A DNA stretch of 64,000 nt from Viola odorata. Taxonomy: Eukaryota; Streptophyta; Magnoliopsida; Malpighiales; Violaceae. The notes below the pieces were generated by a model. The model was not told the origin of the DNA. It was given only the letters and a program-made list of their open reading frames with translations, and did not search any database. This document shows, one piece after another, positions 24,928 through 36,930 of the stretch (its first letter is position 1; every line of letters begins with the position of its first letter). The stretch lies in contig OY829539.1 in the NCBI GenBank assembly GCA_963691705.1, forward strand, positions 18,832,407-18,896,406, read 5' to 3'. The translations under genes were made by a program, and so were the position numbers.

Positions 24928-26166
24928 TGATACGATCCTATCCCTATGGCTAGCCCCAGTGAGCTTAATACAACCTCTAGACATGGAGACAAGGCAGGAG
25001 ACGCTGCTTGACCAAGCCTTCACGCATAGGATGACATGGAAGGTGGCTTGGAGGCACCTAGTGCAAGGTTTGACATCTATCCGAGTCAACCCTTGGAAGA
25101 ACGGCTTCAATAAAAGATGCAGCATATATACAAGACCTATTGAAGTCTTAGGAAGGCTGTGTCCAAGTTTCAGAGCATTCGGACAAGTAGATCTGAAGGT
25201 GGCTCATGGTGACATTATAGCTGTCAAGGAGAAGACGCCCAAGCACGACCAACGACTTCGATCGAACCTAGATGGCGCTGTACATGTCAGAATCGTGCGA
25301 TAGACCACTCATTGGAAACTTCAGGATGTTAGATTTCATTTGGGACAAGATTCAGCTCATTTTTCGTAGTGGTTTAAAAGTTATCGAAGTCGATATTATA
25401 GTGCGCAGTCTGTGCGCGAGACAACATACAACTTGAGGTTTCGGCCCAAACCTTGGCCCGATGATGGAGAACTCGACATGGGCTGCTGGAATGTATTTAA
25501 TTATATTTATATTTACTTTAATTAGTTGATTAGTTGATTAGTTAATTAGTTAATTGATTAATTAGTTAATTAAGTTATTTTCCTTAATTAGAACTCCTAC
25601 TTCTATTCCTATTAGAGTTTGCTTATAAATTCTTTATAAGGAGCCGTTTAGCTCCATTATTGAGTGGCTGTTATTTTGATAAAAATTGAGACTTCTCTCT
25701 TCAAATCTTTGCCTATTGTTCATCAATTGAACCTTGTTCCTTCTCCAGTCCGCAATACTCGAGTCGTCAAACAAGTAAAACCTGAAATTGTATCCTACTT
25801 GTTGTCTGCCCTAGGTTGATAACTGATAGAGCGTTTTATGTCCATAATTCCGCCCTCTTTTGTATGCCTTTTTAGATCATGATGCTACTTATGTTTCTGT
25901 GTTTCTGCACTTTTTACATATCTAGGCAAATAAAGAGGAAAATACAAAAAAGGACGTTTTCTATCATTTTCTGGAAGTATTGAGCAGCTAGGTCGTGCAG
26001 CTGAACATTCGCGGAAGCCAGCAGTGTCCTAGCGAGAAAAGGAAACAAGCACAATTAAGGAAAATATCGGATCTGCTCAATTAATGCTCTAGAAGTCCCA
26101 ATCGCAGTAGAAGTCCTATGGGGAGTTGAATTCCAATCGGATTAGGAGTTTTATTTGTAATAATTC

Positions 26167-26173
26167 TATAAAT
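26167..26173 (+). promoter_or_regulatory. TATA box of element A 5' LTR
   Basis: TATAAAT in TTCTATAAATACTTTTAG, repeated at the same LTR position in the 3' LTR (about 31227). Likely LTR promoter. Confidence 0.6.
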
Positions 26174-27120
26174 ACTTTTAGTAATTAGGTTTAGGGGAGG
26201 CTCTCTCTTCCGCCTCTTCTTCTCTTCCCCCTCTCCTCTTCTTCTTCATCTTCTCTTCTATTTTATTTATGCAATTTATTTATTTATTTGTTTTTACTTT
26301 TAATATGAGCGGCTAGTTTTCTTGTTCTAGGTAGGAATCATCAAAGGTTGCTTAGGAAATCCATGAGGTCGAATTGATATTAATATACCACTGGTTTGTA
26401 TTTATTTGTTTAACGAATTCTTGTCAAATCTACTAGGGTTGTTTCTAGTCTGGCCAACTAGCTGCTAGACCTAGCCGATTAAAGTCATCTCTGTTGTTAT
26501 AACTAACGCGAAGCTGCAGGGTAAAGTAGACAACCATACTGGTCCTGACTGGAAACCTGGTATCCCCCAGTTGGGTTAAACGAGTAATTAGGGTAGTGCC
26601 TCGAGCGTACTGAGTGTCTCGCCCTAGACGTGTCTTACCTCCTCTTCATGGGCATCCGAGTATTGTCTCCATAAACGTACCTTGGAGGACGGCGGACTGT
26701 CAAGGTTATCCCATAAGCGTACCTTGGGGTAGCTTTTATTACGAAGGTAAGCAGGGGGCCTAAGCGTACTTGGTCCCTATAGCGCATCTAGCAGCCAGGG
26801 GTAGAAGATCCTTGCACCGATGATCGACCAACCATAAATGCAACTGAAGATAGATTCCTACCGAGGACCCTTTCTCTATTGATTTCTTACTTATTTTATT
26901 ACTGTCTGTTATTACTTTCTTAGTTTATAATTAGATTAATCAACACTCTCAAAACCCCCCTTTGTTACTGTTTCGATCTGTTTGCCCTAGTCACACACGA
27001 AAGTCAGCGTCTATCCTTAGTCCCTGTGTTCGACCCTGCTTCCACTATATACAATTTATTGTGCATTTGATAGCAGGTTTTTATTATTGTTTTTGTATGT
27101 GCTTCGACAACACATCAAAA

Positions 27121-27138
27121 TGGTGTCGTTGTCGGGGA
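27121..27138 (+). promoter_or_regulatory. Primer-binding site of element A
   Basis: TGGTGTCGTTGTCGGGGA differs at two positions from the tRNA-Asp-type site TGGCGCCGTTGCCGGGGA in element B. It lies three bases after the LTR end. Confidence 0.85.
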
Positions 27139-27268
27139 CTAACGGTACTGATTTCTTTCTTTTGTTTGTGTGAGCAGGACATCTAGACCAGATCCTACAA
27201 TTCCAACTCGCTTCTGCGTCCAGACCTAGACGCTGAAAACATCCTCACCACCCCCCAAATTCCCCAAC

Positions 27269-29622
27269 ATGGCCAACACCGAAGACATTTGTGTTGCTTC
27301 TATAGAACGACAGCTCGCCACCCTCACTGGTATGATTCAAGTTTTAGCCGCAAGACAGCCTGTCCAGGGCAAGACACATGGATTTCACAACTTTACCAAC
27401 CATCCGACTAACGCATACCGATATGAATTCCAAGTTAATGCGATCGGTAATTATAACGGAACTCCCTGGCAGTTTGATCCTATTACCAACAATTATGACC
27501 AAGGACAACATCATCCTAACCAAAGTTGGTACGATCCGCAACCGGCTTGGCCTAGTCGGTCACCGTAGCACTACCAGTATCCAAACCAGGAGCAGTACCC
27601 TAGCCAGTCACCGCAGCAGTACGTGTACCCCAATCAGCAGCACCAATACCAAGCTTCACAAGGGCAGATGGAACCCCCTCCCCCAGATGATGAGGAGCCT
27701 AGTTTACGACATCTTATTGTTGAGATGAACAAACAATTGGATGTCTTATCTGCAGAGATGAAGGAGATACAGAACCAAAGATGCCTGCCACCTCAACCAG
27801 AACTCAACCCGCTGCATACTGTCTGTGCCATGACACTTCGAAGTGGTACAGAAATACCATCTCGCGAGCTGCCTGCCCTAGACGCTGAGCTACCTGAACC
27901 CGTGCCCGAACCAAAAGAAGCAAAGGTGGACGTAACGAAGGAGAAGCGTGTCTACCATGCTAGAAGACACGGCTCCCCACGAGAGGTTGAGGAAAACCCA
28001 GAATTTAGTGATGATTTCATCTTGAAAGTGCTTGAGCCTCCTTTTCCTCAACGATTGATCAAGTCTAAAAAGATGGGGAGGATCGTGAAATTTTTGACAT
28101 GTTTAGAAAAGTCCAAGTCAATATTCCTTTGCTACAGGCTATTAAAAACATTCCTCGCTATGCTAAATTTTTGAAAAATTGGTGTGCTAACAAATGTAAC
28201 ATGGTAGGTGTGAAACAGATTAGCATAGGTGGGAACGCCTCAGCCACGATCCAACGAAAGCTTCCACCCAAGTGCAAGGATAAAGGTATGTTCTCCCTTC
28301 CCTGCAAAATCGGTACTACTGACATTGGTAGAGCTATGTGCGATTCTGGTGCAGGTATCAACGTCTTGCCCTTGACGATATACAACAGTCTCGACCTTGG
28401 ACCTCTCTGCCCCACCAAGACCACGATCCAACTAGCAGACCGATCTGTTATCTTACCCGAGGGTGTTATTGAGGACGTCTTGGTGCAAGTTGGAGATTTC
28501 ATCTATCCAGCTGACTTTTACGTGATCGATATGGGAGACAACCAGTCCGTCAAGGCCTCGAACATACTTCTTGGGCGACCCTTTCTCCGGACCGCAAGAT
28601 CAAAGATTGATGTCCACGACGCCTCCATCACTATTGAATTTGACGACGAATCTATCAAGTTCAATATGCCTGGCGACATGAGACACCCCATTGATTTTTC
28701 TAGCGTAAACTCTGTTAATATTGTTGCCCCTATTGCAACTAATGTTTCTGAACTTGCTACTGATGATTCTTTGCAGCTTGCCTTAGACAGGAGTATCCCG
28801 CCCGCAGCACTGGACCCCTTGGCCTTGACGCTTGCGACTACACTTGAGTTGGATGAAGTCGTCACTGATTTGGAAGAGCATTCTGTTATCCCTCCTCCTC
28901 CTGTTATCTCCTCTCTTCCAACTGATCATGCTAAGCTTCCACCATCTCTTTTGCAGGACCCAAAGTTGGAGTTGAACAGCTTGCCCTCACACCTCAAGTA
29001 CGCCTACCTTGGCGAGCATAATACATTCCCGGTGATCATCTCTAGCGAGCTTGATCCTGCTGTGGAGTGTGAACTGGTGTCCACACTCAAAGGATACCAC
29101 GAGGCCCTTGGATGGACAGACATTGATGTCAAGACACTCTCACCAACCCTAGGCGCTCCTCAACTAGCTCCGGCAGCCTTTGTACCCACTCCCGCTGCCC
29201 CCAACACCATGGCAGTAACTCCAATCGTCACCATGACTGCTCCCATCGCCACAATGACCCCTGCCCCTACTGCTGCCGCCACTGCCGTGACCAGCAAGGG
29301 CAAGACGCTGAATGCTCACCTAGCTTTATGGACTGCCAATGACACGGCCAACACAGTAGCTCATCACGATAAGTTGCTCTATCCTAAGACATTTGAAACT
29401 AGACAGAAAGTTTTACTTTACAATTCTCGTCTTAGGCTCTCTTCCAGCAAATCGCAGTCTCGGTGGACCGGCCCTTACCTTGTCACACAGGTGTATGATC
29501 CTGGTGTAGTTGCTATTCAGAGTATGGACACGGGCATCATTTTTCACGTGCAGGACCACAGATTGGAGCTGTTCCACGAGGGTTTCCATTCCCCCATGGA
29601 GGACCCACCTGACCCGAACTGA
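27269..29622 (+). pseudogene. Element A polyprotein remnant: gag tail, protease, integrase tail
   Basis: The frame starts at 27269, has one TAG at 27566, continues in frame to about 28085, then shifts by one base at an A-run and reads on to 29622. Capsid is missing. The gag tail (AMTLRSGTEIPSREL) leads into an Athila-type aspartic protease: CDSGAGINVLPLTIYN with the catalytic Asp, then IQLADRSVILPEGVIEDVLV and ILLGRPFLRTARSKIDV. After SHLKYAYLGEHNTFPVIISS and about 40 residues of the RT N-terminus, the sequence passes into an Ala/Pro/Thr-rich linker and then the C-terminal integrase tail (KVLLYNSRLRLSSSKSQSRW, HVQDHRLELFHEGF). Reverse transcriptase, RNase H and the integrase core are gone. 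Confidence 0.88.
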
Positions 29623-30883
29623 TCAGTGCAGCCAACGTCTAGGCCTAGACATTAACTGAGGCGCTTCGTGGGAGGCAACCCATGTTTCTTTCCTTCTTTC
29701 TTCCTTCCTTTCTCTTTATTATTATTTCCTTTTAGTATGCCCTTGTTTGATTCCTTTCTCCACACCGAGGACGGTGTTTTGCTTTAGTGTGGGGATGGGT
29801 TTCATACTTTTATGATTTGTTTTGTGTGTATCTTTAGCATTTTTGCATGACTGATTGATTATTATCGTATTGCATGACTGTTTGCCTCTCACTTGTATGA
29901 TTTTGCCCCGATTTAGAATTTTTCCTCAATTGATTTCAACTGTTTACACTACCCCTATTTTTAAACTCACCTTTGATGGAATGCACAGAGTAGGCCCACT
30001 TCACACAGAATCTTCACCCACTGCACCAAAACCTCTTGCACACCATACTGCTTGTTAGCTCTTATGACTACGTCTTGCCCTAGCTGCTTGCAATCAATGT
30101 ATTTTTCTCCCGTGAGTGTTTGAGCTTTCATGCCATATCTTTATTTCTGAGTGGATGCATGATTTGTGTGCTGGCCGAATTTGCATGAGACCCCTAGGGT
30201 ATAGACATGATTAGACATGGGAATGCGATGGTATGATTAGGGACTTTGCACTTTCTTTGTTATCTTTTTTCTTGCTTTTTATCTCCTTACCCATACTGCT
30301 CACCCCTTTCTTTCACTACCCTTCTAACTGCTTGAGCCATTCCTTTCTTTTCTTAGCAGGTGAGAGATGCCTTCGGCAGTGGTAAGGTGGGACAGAGAAA
30401 ATCAACATCTTCGATGTGGGGGTATTGAGCTGCTTGACCGAGACACTGAGAGTAGATATGAAGCTGAGAACAGAAAAGTTGCAGAGATCTGAGCAATAAA
30501 CTTCCAACTGCTACATCGAGATGCTGAAAGCAGTTATATGGCAACTACCACAGAGCGCATCAGAGAGACAAAAGCTCTAGTGTGGGGATTCCTGACGACT
30601 CGGCTTAGATATTCCTAAACAAACCAAGCACTCCAGTAAGCAATATGGAGACCAACGGCTAGGCCAAGCCGTTCACATCATGTACGTACTGAAGATCAGA
30701 CGCCCAAGGAAAAAATTGCTGCTCCAGTTCAACAGTTCAGAACATCATGTACGCTCCAACTTTGCTCTCTTCCAGGCTGATCTAGGAACACCTAACTCAG
30801 TTTTGTGCATGTGTGTTCCTGATGAGGTGATGCTTTCTGATTTTAATGCTCGAGGGCGAGCATCGGGGTAGTGTGGGGATGTT
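29623..30883 (+). other. Element A 3' non-coding region with PPT-like repeats and hairpins
   Basis: It contains TGGGAGGCAACCCA (29669-29682), the hairpin ACACCG-AGGA-CGGTGT (29762-29777) followed by AGTGTGGGGATGGG, and further GTGTGGGGAT copies near 30580 and 30870, the last being the polypurine tract. No protein-coding frame is supported. Confidence 0.7.
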
Positions 30884-32365
30884 TGATAGAGCGTTTTATG
30901 TCCATAATTCCGCCCTCTTTTGTATGCCTTTTTAGATCATGATGCTACTTATGTTGCTGTGTTTCTGCACTTTTTACAGATCTAGGCAAATAAAGAGGAA
31001 AATACGAAAAAGGACGTTTTCTATCATTTCTGGAAGTATTGAGCAGCTAGGCCGTGCAGCTGAACATTTGCGGAAGCCAGCAGTGTCCTAGCGAGAAAAG
31101 GAAACAAGCGCAATTAAGGAAAATATCGGATCTGCTCAATTAATGCTCTAGAAGTCCCAATCGCAGTAGAAGTCCTATGGGGAGTTGAATTCCAATCGGA
31201 TTAGGAGTTTTATTTGTAATAATTCTATAAATACTTTTAGTAATTAGGTTTAGGGGAGGCTCTCTCTTCCGCCTCTTCTTCTCTTCCCCCTCTCCTCTTC
31301 TTCTTTATCTTCTCTTCTATTTTATTTATGTAATTTATTTATTTATTTGTTTTTACTTTTAATATGAGCGGCTAGTTTTTTTGTTCTTGGTAGGAATCAT
31401 CAAAGGTTGCTTAGGAAAGCCATGAGGTCGAATTGATATTAATATACCACTGGTTTGTATTTATTTGTTTAACGAATTCTTCTCAAATCTACTAGGGTTG
31501 TTTCTAGTATGGCCAACTAGCTGCTAGACCTAGCCGATTAAAGTCATCTCTGTTGTTATAACTAACGCGAAGCTGCAGGGTAAAGTAGACAACCATACTG
31601 GTCCTGACTGGAAACCTGGTATCCCCCAGTTGGGTTAAACGAGTAATTAGGGTAGTGCCTCGAGCGTACTGAGTGTCTCGCCCTAGACGTGTCTTACCTC
31701 CTCTTCATGGGCATCCGAGTATTGTCTCCATAAGCGTACCTTGGAGGACGGCGGACTGTCAAGGTTATCCCATAAGCGTACCTTGGGGTAGCTTTTATTA
31801 CGAAGGTAAGCAGGGGACCTAAGCGTACCTGGTCCCTATAGCGCGTCTACCAGCCAGGGGTAGAAGATCCTTGCACCGATGATCGGCCAACCATAAATGC
31901 AACTGAAGATAGATTCCTACCGAGGACCCTTTCTCTATTGATTTCTTACTTATTTTATTACTGTCTGTTATTACTTTCTTAGTTTATAATTAGATTAATC
32001 AACACTCTCAAAACCCCCCTTTGTTACTGTTTCGATCTGTTTGCCCTAGTCACACATGAAAGTCAGCGTCTACCCTTAGTCCCTGTGTTCGACCCTGCTT
32101 CCACTATATACAATTTATTGTGCATTTGATAGCAGGTTTTTATTATTGTTTTTGTATGTGCTTCGATAACACATCAATATCCACAAGGGATATAGGCGTA
32201 GTGATTCAACAAGGATCCTCTCTTGTTCGGACTTAGGTTGGCTGTTGCTTAGCGTTCAGCGGGCTTACGTTGTCTTAGTGAGTTATCTTCTTCCGTATTG
32301 AAATCCATGTTTGAACAACGATCAGAATTACGTGCTACGCATCCTAAGCAACTAGGATCGTATCA

Positions 32366-32885
32366 GTTGGTAGCGAAGCTTAAGGCGTTCAAATATTGGT
32401 AGCTATCCTATCTATCCTTCCTGTTTTTATTTCATTTTATGTGAGTCATTGTAAAAATAATTCGCCAAAGTATAAGCGATTTGTATCAGTAAAAAAAAAA
32501 ATCAAAAAATCAAAAAGTGTCTTTAATTTTCTGTTTTGAGTCTTTGTCGATTTAGAAGTTCTAAATCAAAGTCGAGTCTTAAGTCCTACTTATAAACTGA
32601 GTTGGTTTATTAGTTTGAGTCTGTTTTGTCTTTTGATTTATTTATTTAAGTCGAAAGAAGAGTCATAAAAGAGTCACAAAAACAGTCCACCAAAGTGTCA
32701 GTGTCGAAATTGTATTTCAATATATACCTATTGAAGTCCAATTTTAGTGAAAAAGGATCCGTTGGAAAGCTGAGTCTGTTGAAAGTCAGAATCAAGAAGA
32801 ATCAGGTGATTCGGACACTAGAGTCAAAAGTTGTGCTTGAATTACTAAACTGTGTTCACCGAAACTGAATTCCATACCCTATATA
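32366..32885 (+). other. Leader of element E between LTR and gag
   Basis: It begins with the probable primer site GTTGGTAGCGAAGC. Its sequence (TTAGAAGTTCTAAATCAAAG, CAATATATACCTATTG) is related to the leader of element F read on the minus strand (35700-36280), showing that E and F are one family. Confidence 0.65.
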
Positions 32886-34038
32886 ATGTCTTACACGCAA
32901 TGGTCCGAGAGGCGAGATTATGAGGATGATGCCTATCCGAGGCAAGGGCAGTATGATAGGCTTGAAAGGAGGAAGATCTCAGTTGGTTTGAGAGCTAAGG
33001 CCGAGTCATATAACAAAAGTGAGTTAAGGGTAAGATTTCCGCCTTTTGAAGTAGTGTACAGTCCGAATGCTTACTTGGATTGGGAGCGAGATGTACAATC
33101 TATTTTTCGCTGCCATGATTATTCGGAAAGGAAGAAAGTGAAGTTTGCAGCAGCTACATTTAGTGGCTATGTGGCTCATTGGTGGGAACAGATTAATCTC
33201 GAGCGAACTAACGTAGGAGACGTACCAATTCAGACTTGGGATTTCATGAAAACAGTCATTAGGCATCGATTTGTCCCTACTCCCTTCAGCCGTGAACTTC
33301 TCCGAAAGTTGCAGACCTTGACACAAGGAAATAAGTGTGTTGAAGAGTACTTTAATGAGATGGAGATTGCTTTGGAGAGAGCACAAGTCAAGGAGACCAA
33401 AAGGGAGACGATGGCAAGATTCTTCGAAGGCCTCAACCGAGAGATAACTGATCCACTGTATTACACTGAGTTCTTGTACTTAGAGGATATGTTACAAAAG
33501 GTGATCAGTATAGAGAAGCAGAGGAAGAAGAGGTCTCTTTATCCTAGTATCAGGCCTACTAAGTCAAAGGTGAAAGATGATGCTAAGCAAGATTCGAGGA
33601 CGAATCTTCTTGAAGAAGGGAGAATGATATGGATAGAAGAACGGAATTTTCTATAATCAAAGTTCAAGCATTCGACTTCAATGAAGACAAGTTCCCTATT
33701 CAAGAAGAGAAGTCCAATACATGTCTAGGTGCAGAAGTGAGTGAGCGAGAAAAAAAAAAGGGCTTAAAAGAACCCAAAGTTTTAAAGAAGACTAATCAAA
33801 ACAGCCCCCATGAAAAGAGTGAGCATGGGTTAACTAATTCTTCTTCTTCTTATGTATTCTCTTTAGGGCAGCGAGAGCAAGATGTTTTGAAGGAGAAGGA
33901 ATTGTCTAAGTTGCAACAATTGGAGTTGGATGCTTTGGGTAATCCCTTTCCTTCATGTGTTTCCTTTGTTGATTCTAATAGAATTGTTGTCTTAAAAGAA
34001 TCAGATTCGAGGGCGAATCTTTTCGAAGGGGAAGGGTA
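32886..34038 (+). pseudogene. gag of element E, copy 2
   Basis: ATG 32886 starts MSYTQWSERRDYEDDAYPRQ, followed by the same gag core as copy 1 (ISVGLRAKAESYNKSELRVR ... HWWEQINLERTNVGDVPIQT ... ARFFEGLNREITDPLYYTEF). One G is missing from a G-run near 33620 (GGGG in copy 1, GGG here), shifting the frame. The rest resumes as EFSIIKVQAFDFNEDKFPIQ and runs to the polypurine tract GAAGGGGAAGGGTA. This gives the gag start that copy 1 lacks. No other retrotransposon domain follows. Confidence 0.87.
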
Positions 34039-35205
34039 TGATACGATCCTATCCCCATGGCTAGCCCTAGTGAGGTTAATACAACCTCTAGACATAGAGA
34101 CAAGGCAGGAGACGCTGCTTGACTAAGCCTTCACACATAGGATGACATGGAAGGTGGCTTGGAGGCACCTAGCGCAAGGTTTGACATCCATCCGAGTCAA
34201 CCCTTGGAAGAACGGCTTCAATAAAAGATCCAGCATATATACAAGACCTATTGGAGTCTTAAGAAGGTTGTGTCCAAGTTTCAGAGCATTCAGACAAGTA
34301 GATCTCAAGGTGGCTCATGGTGACATTCTAGCTGTCAAGGAGAAGACGCCCAGGCACGACCAGCGACTTCGATCGAACCTAGACGGCGCTGTACATGTCG
34401 GAATCATGCGATCGACCACTCATTGGAAACTTCAGGATGTTAGATTTCATTTGGAATATGATTCAGCTCATTTGGACCAATGGTTTAAAATTTATCAAAG
34501 TCGACATTATAGTACGCAGTCTATGCGCGAGACAACATACAACTTGAGGTTTCGGTCCAAACCTTGGCCCGATGATGGAGAACTCGACATGGGCTGCTTG
34601 GATGTATTTAATTATATTTATATTTACTTTAATTAGTTGATTAGTTAATTAGTTAATTAGTTAATTAATTTATTTTCCTTAATTAGAACTCCTACTTCTA
34701 TTCCTATTAGGGTTTACTTGTAAACTCTTTATAAGGAGCCGTTTAGCTCCATTATTGAGTGGCTGTTATTTTGATAAAATTGAGACTTCTCTCTTCAAAT
34801 CTCTACCCATTGTTTATCAATTGAACCTTGTTCCTTCTCCAGTCCGCAATACTCGAGTCGTCAAACAAGTAAAACCAGAAATTGCATCCTACTTGTTATC
34901 TGCCCTAGGTTGATATCCACAAGGGATATAGGCGTAGTGATTCGACAAGGATCCTCTCTTGTTTGGACTTAGGTTGGCTGTTGCTTAGCATTCAGCAGGC
35001 TTACGTTGTCTAAGTGAGTTATCTTCTTCCGCATTGAAATCCATCTTTGAATAACGATCAGAATTACGTGTTACGCATCCTAAGCAACTAGGATCGTATC
35101 ACTCGCTCCCTTGCATGCCTTAGCTCACTCGCTACTCGCCTCTCGCCCTTGGCGCATTCTAGAGTTTGTTGCGATCCTAGAATCGTATCATTCCCTCCCC
35201 CTTGG

Positions 35206-36287
35206 AAACGATTCGCCCTCGAATCGTGGTCCATGAAATCTTCCAAGGACAGATGATACCTCCATATAATATCTTCTCATCCAATCCATAGGTTGCACAA
35301 ATCGGTGCTATCATGATCTCAAAATCCTTCCTTAACGCAACGCTATGGTCAAATTCCCAATCGCTCGCCCTTCAATTTTATTCAAATAATTCCAAAACGA
35401 CGGCAATCCTTCCTTGATTCCTTGAGTATTAATTGAGTAATCAACTAAGGGATCATACTCTCCAAATGTTTCCACATACTCAAGCAAATCCGATTTTATC
35501 AAGAGAAGACGCATCCATCCTTTGTATTCCATGCAAGCCATACTTCTCGAGTAGTCTTCTCTCTTGTGCTTCCCTTCAAGATTATCGAACCTCTGCATCA
35601 GCTTCTTCATAAGCTCAATCACTTCTCCTCTCTCAGCTTCAAGCCTTGCTTCAACCATCTTATTCACTTAATCAAATTTAACACAAGAAAGTGTAAAATT
35701 TATTTTCGGTGAACACAGTTTAGTAAATCAAGCACAGATTTTCACTCTGATATCCAAATTGCTCGATTCTTCTTGATTTGGATTCCTGACAGACAGACCT
35801 TTCCATCGAACTAAGACTCAATGAAATCGGACTCCAATAGGTATATATTGAATTACGATTTCGACACTGACATTTTGGTGGACTGTTTTTGGTGACTCTT
35901 TTGAATGACTCTTTTTGTGGACTGTTTTTGTGACTTATGACTCTTCTCTCAATCTAAATAAATAAATTGAAAGATAAAACAGACTCAAACTACTAAACCA
36001 ACTTAGTTTAGAAGTAGGACTTAAGACTCAACAAAACAACTTTGGTTTACAACTCCTAAACCGACTTGACTTAGAACTCGACTTTGATTTAGAACTTCTA
36101 AATTGACAAGACTCGAATTGCAAAAATAAAACAGAAAATTTAATGACACTTTTGGGGACTTGATTTTTGTAGTATTCGACTCAACAAAAATTAGAGGCAA
36201 GACACAAACAATTCACTTGAATCATTTAGACAATTGACTCAAAATTAAATAACAAAAACGAAAAGATAGTTTGGGATTTTCTTACCA
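35206..36287 (-). mobile_element. Interior remnant of element F (minus strand)
   Basis: The minus-strand leader (36287 to about 35700) is related to that of E. A frame from 35667 to 35332 starts MNKMVEARLEAERGEVIELM and has a coiled-coil-like Glu/Lys/Leu pattern but no recognisable gag core. The right edge starts TTTGGTAAGAAAATCCC on the minus strand, which looks like the base immediately after a missing 5' LTR. F therefore has only one LTR. Confidence 0.6.
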
Positions 36288-36930
36288 AACCTTTATCATC
36301 CCTTAGTATATCACCTATACCGGCTGGAGCAGGATTTCCGCGGGAGGAACCATCAGTATTCCATTTCAACCAACCTTGATCTGGCGGTGGAGACCATAGA
36401 TAGCATGACAATCCAAACCTGAGTGGAATTAAACCATGACTTAAAGTAGTCAACCAATTGAACCATGCATGTCGCATTGTGGGGAGAATCCTCAAACTCT
36501 ACCTTAGCCCCGAAAGATAGTCTCAAGATGATAAGATCAAAGAGGGAAGTTGCATTTAAATTACCAGTTGCAGTTGTTGCGATTTAGCCAGACAGACCAA
36601 GTAACTGAGAAGAATAACATAAGCCATAACTTTCTTTGTTTCGTTCTACAAACTAGTTGATCCCACTGGAAGAATAGTTCATAGACAGTCCAAGACATAT
36701 CATCTGAAAATTTTACCCCAAATCAACAACAAATGATTAACGGTTTCAGAGCTGCATTTGCAAAAGGGACAGCATCATCATTAGCCCCAATAATACCTCT
36801 TATGATCAAGGAGTTTCTTGTGTTAATTATTCCCAGCAGAAATATCCAGAGGAAAGTTTCAATTTTAGGTGCTACAAGACCGTTCTATGCTGTTTTTAAT
36901 AATGTATATCAGACTTCACCAATAGCCTGA
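36288..36930 (-). pseudogene. LINE fragment upstream of GLP3: zf-RVT and RNase H parts
   Basis: On the minus strand the zf-RVT-like part (36930-36660) is followed by the RNase H start (36495-36293: LWSPPPDQGWLKWNTDGSSR, PAPAGIGDILRDDKG). This is the order expected in a plant LINE after the reverse transcriptase. Fragments of the same insertion survive at 5316-5625 (RNase H only) and 12883-13140 (zf-RVT only). Confidence 0.8.

Larger units (their letters stand above)
25823..32176 (+). mobile_element. Element A: pol-less Athila retrotransposon
   Basis: Two LTRs of about 1.29 kb (25823-27117 and 30884-32176) begin TGATAGAGCG and end CACATCA. About two dozen differences were counted by eye (near 2 percent), so the insertion is fairly recent. 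The primer site TGGTGTCGTTGTCGGGGA (27121-27138) is a variant of the Athila tRNA-Asp site. The polypurine tract AGTGTGGGGATGTT directly precedes the 3' LTR. The 5-bp flanks are ATAAC and ATATC; the intact LTR of E at 34910 has ATATC at the same place, confirming insertion into the middle LTR of E. Confidence 0.93.
22785..35101 (+). mobile_element. Element E: compound gag-only LTR retrotransposon
   Basis: The block is flanked by 5-bp duplications CTCGC (22780-22784 and 35102-35106), so it behaves as one insertion into the LTR of F. Order: inverted LTR piece (22785-23396), forward LTR piece (23397-23826), gag copy 1, middle LTR (24928-25822 plus 32177-32365, split by element A), leader, gag copy 2, right LTR (34039-35101, 1063 bp). 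LTRs begin TGATACGATCC and end GGATCGTATCA. No protease, reverse transcriptase or integrase is present between gag and the next LTR, so it is non-autonomous. The primer site after the middle LTR begins TTGGTAGCGAAGC. Confidence 0.85.

Noticed and set aside
24739..25125. Minus-strand 128-codon frame, and similar ones at 33850-34308 and 22529-23394
   Set aside because: Shadows of the element E gag/LTR sequence read on the other strand, repeated with every copy.
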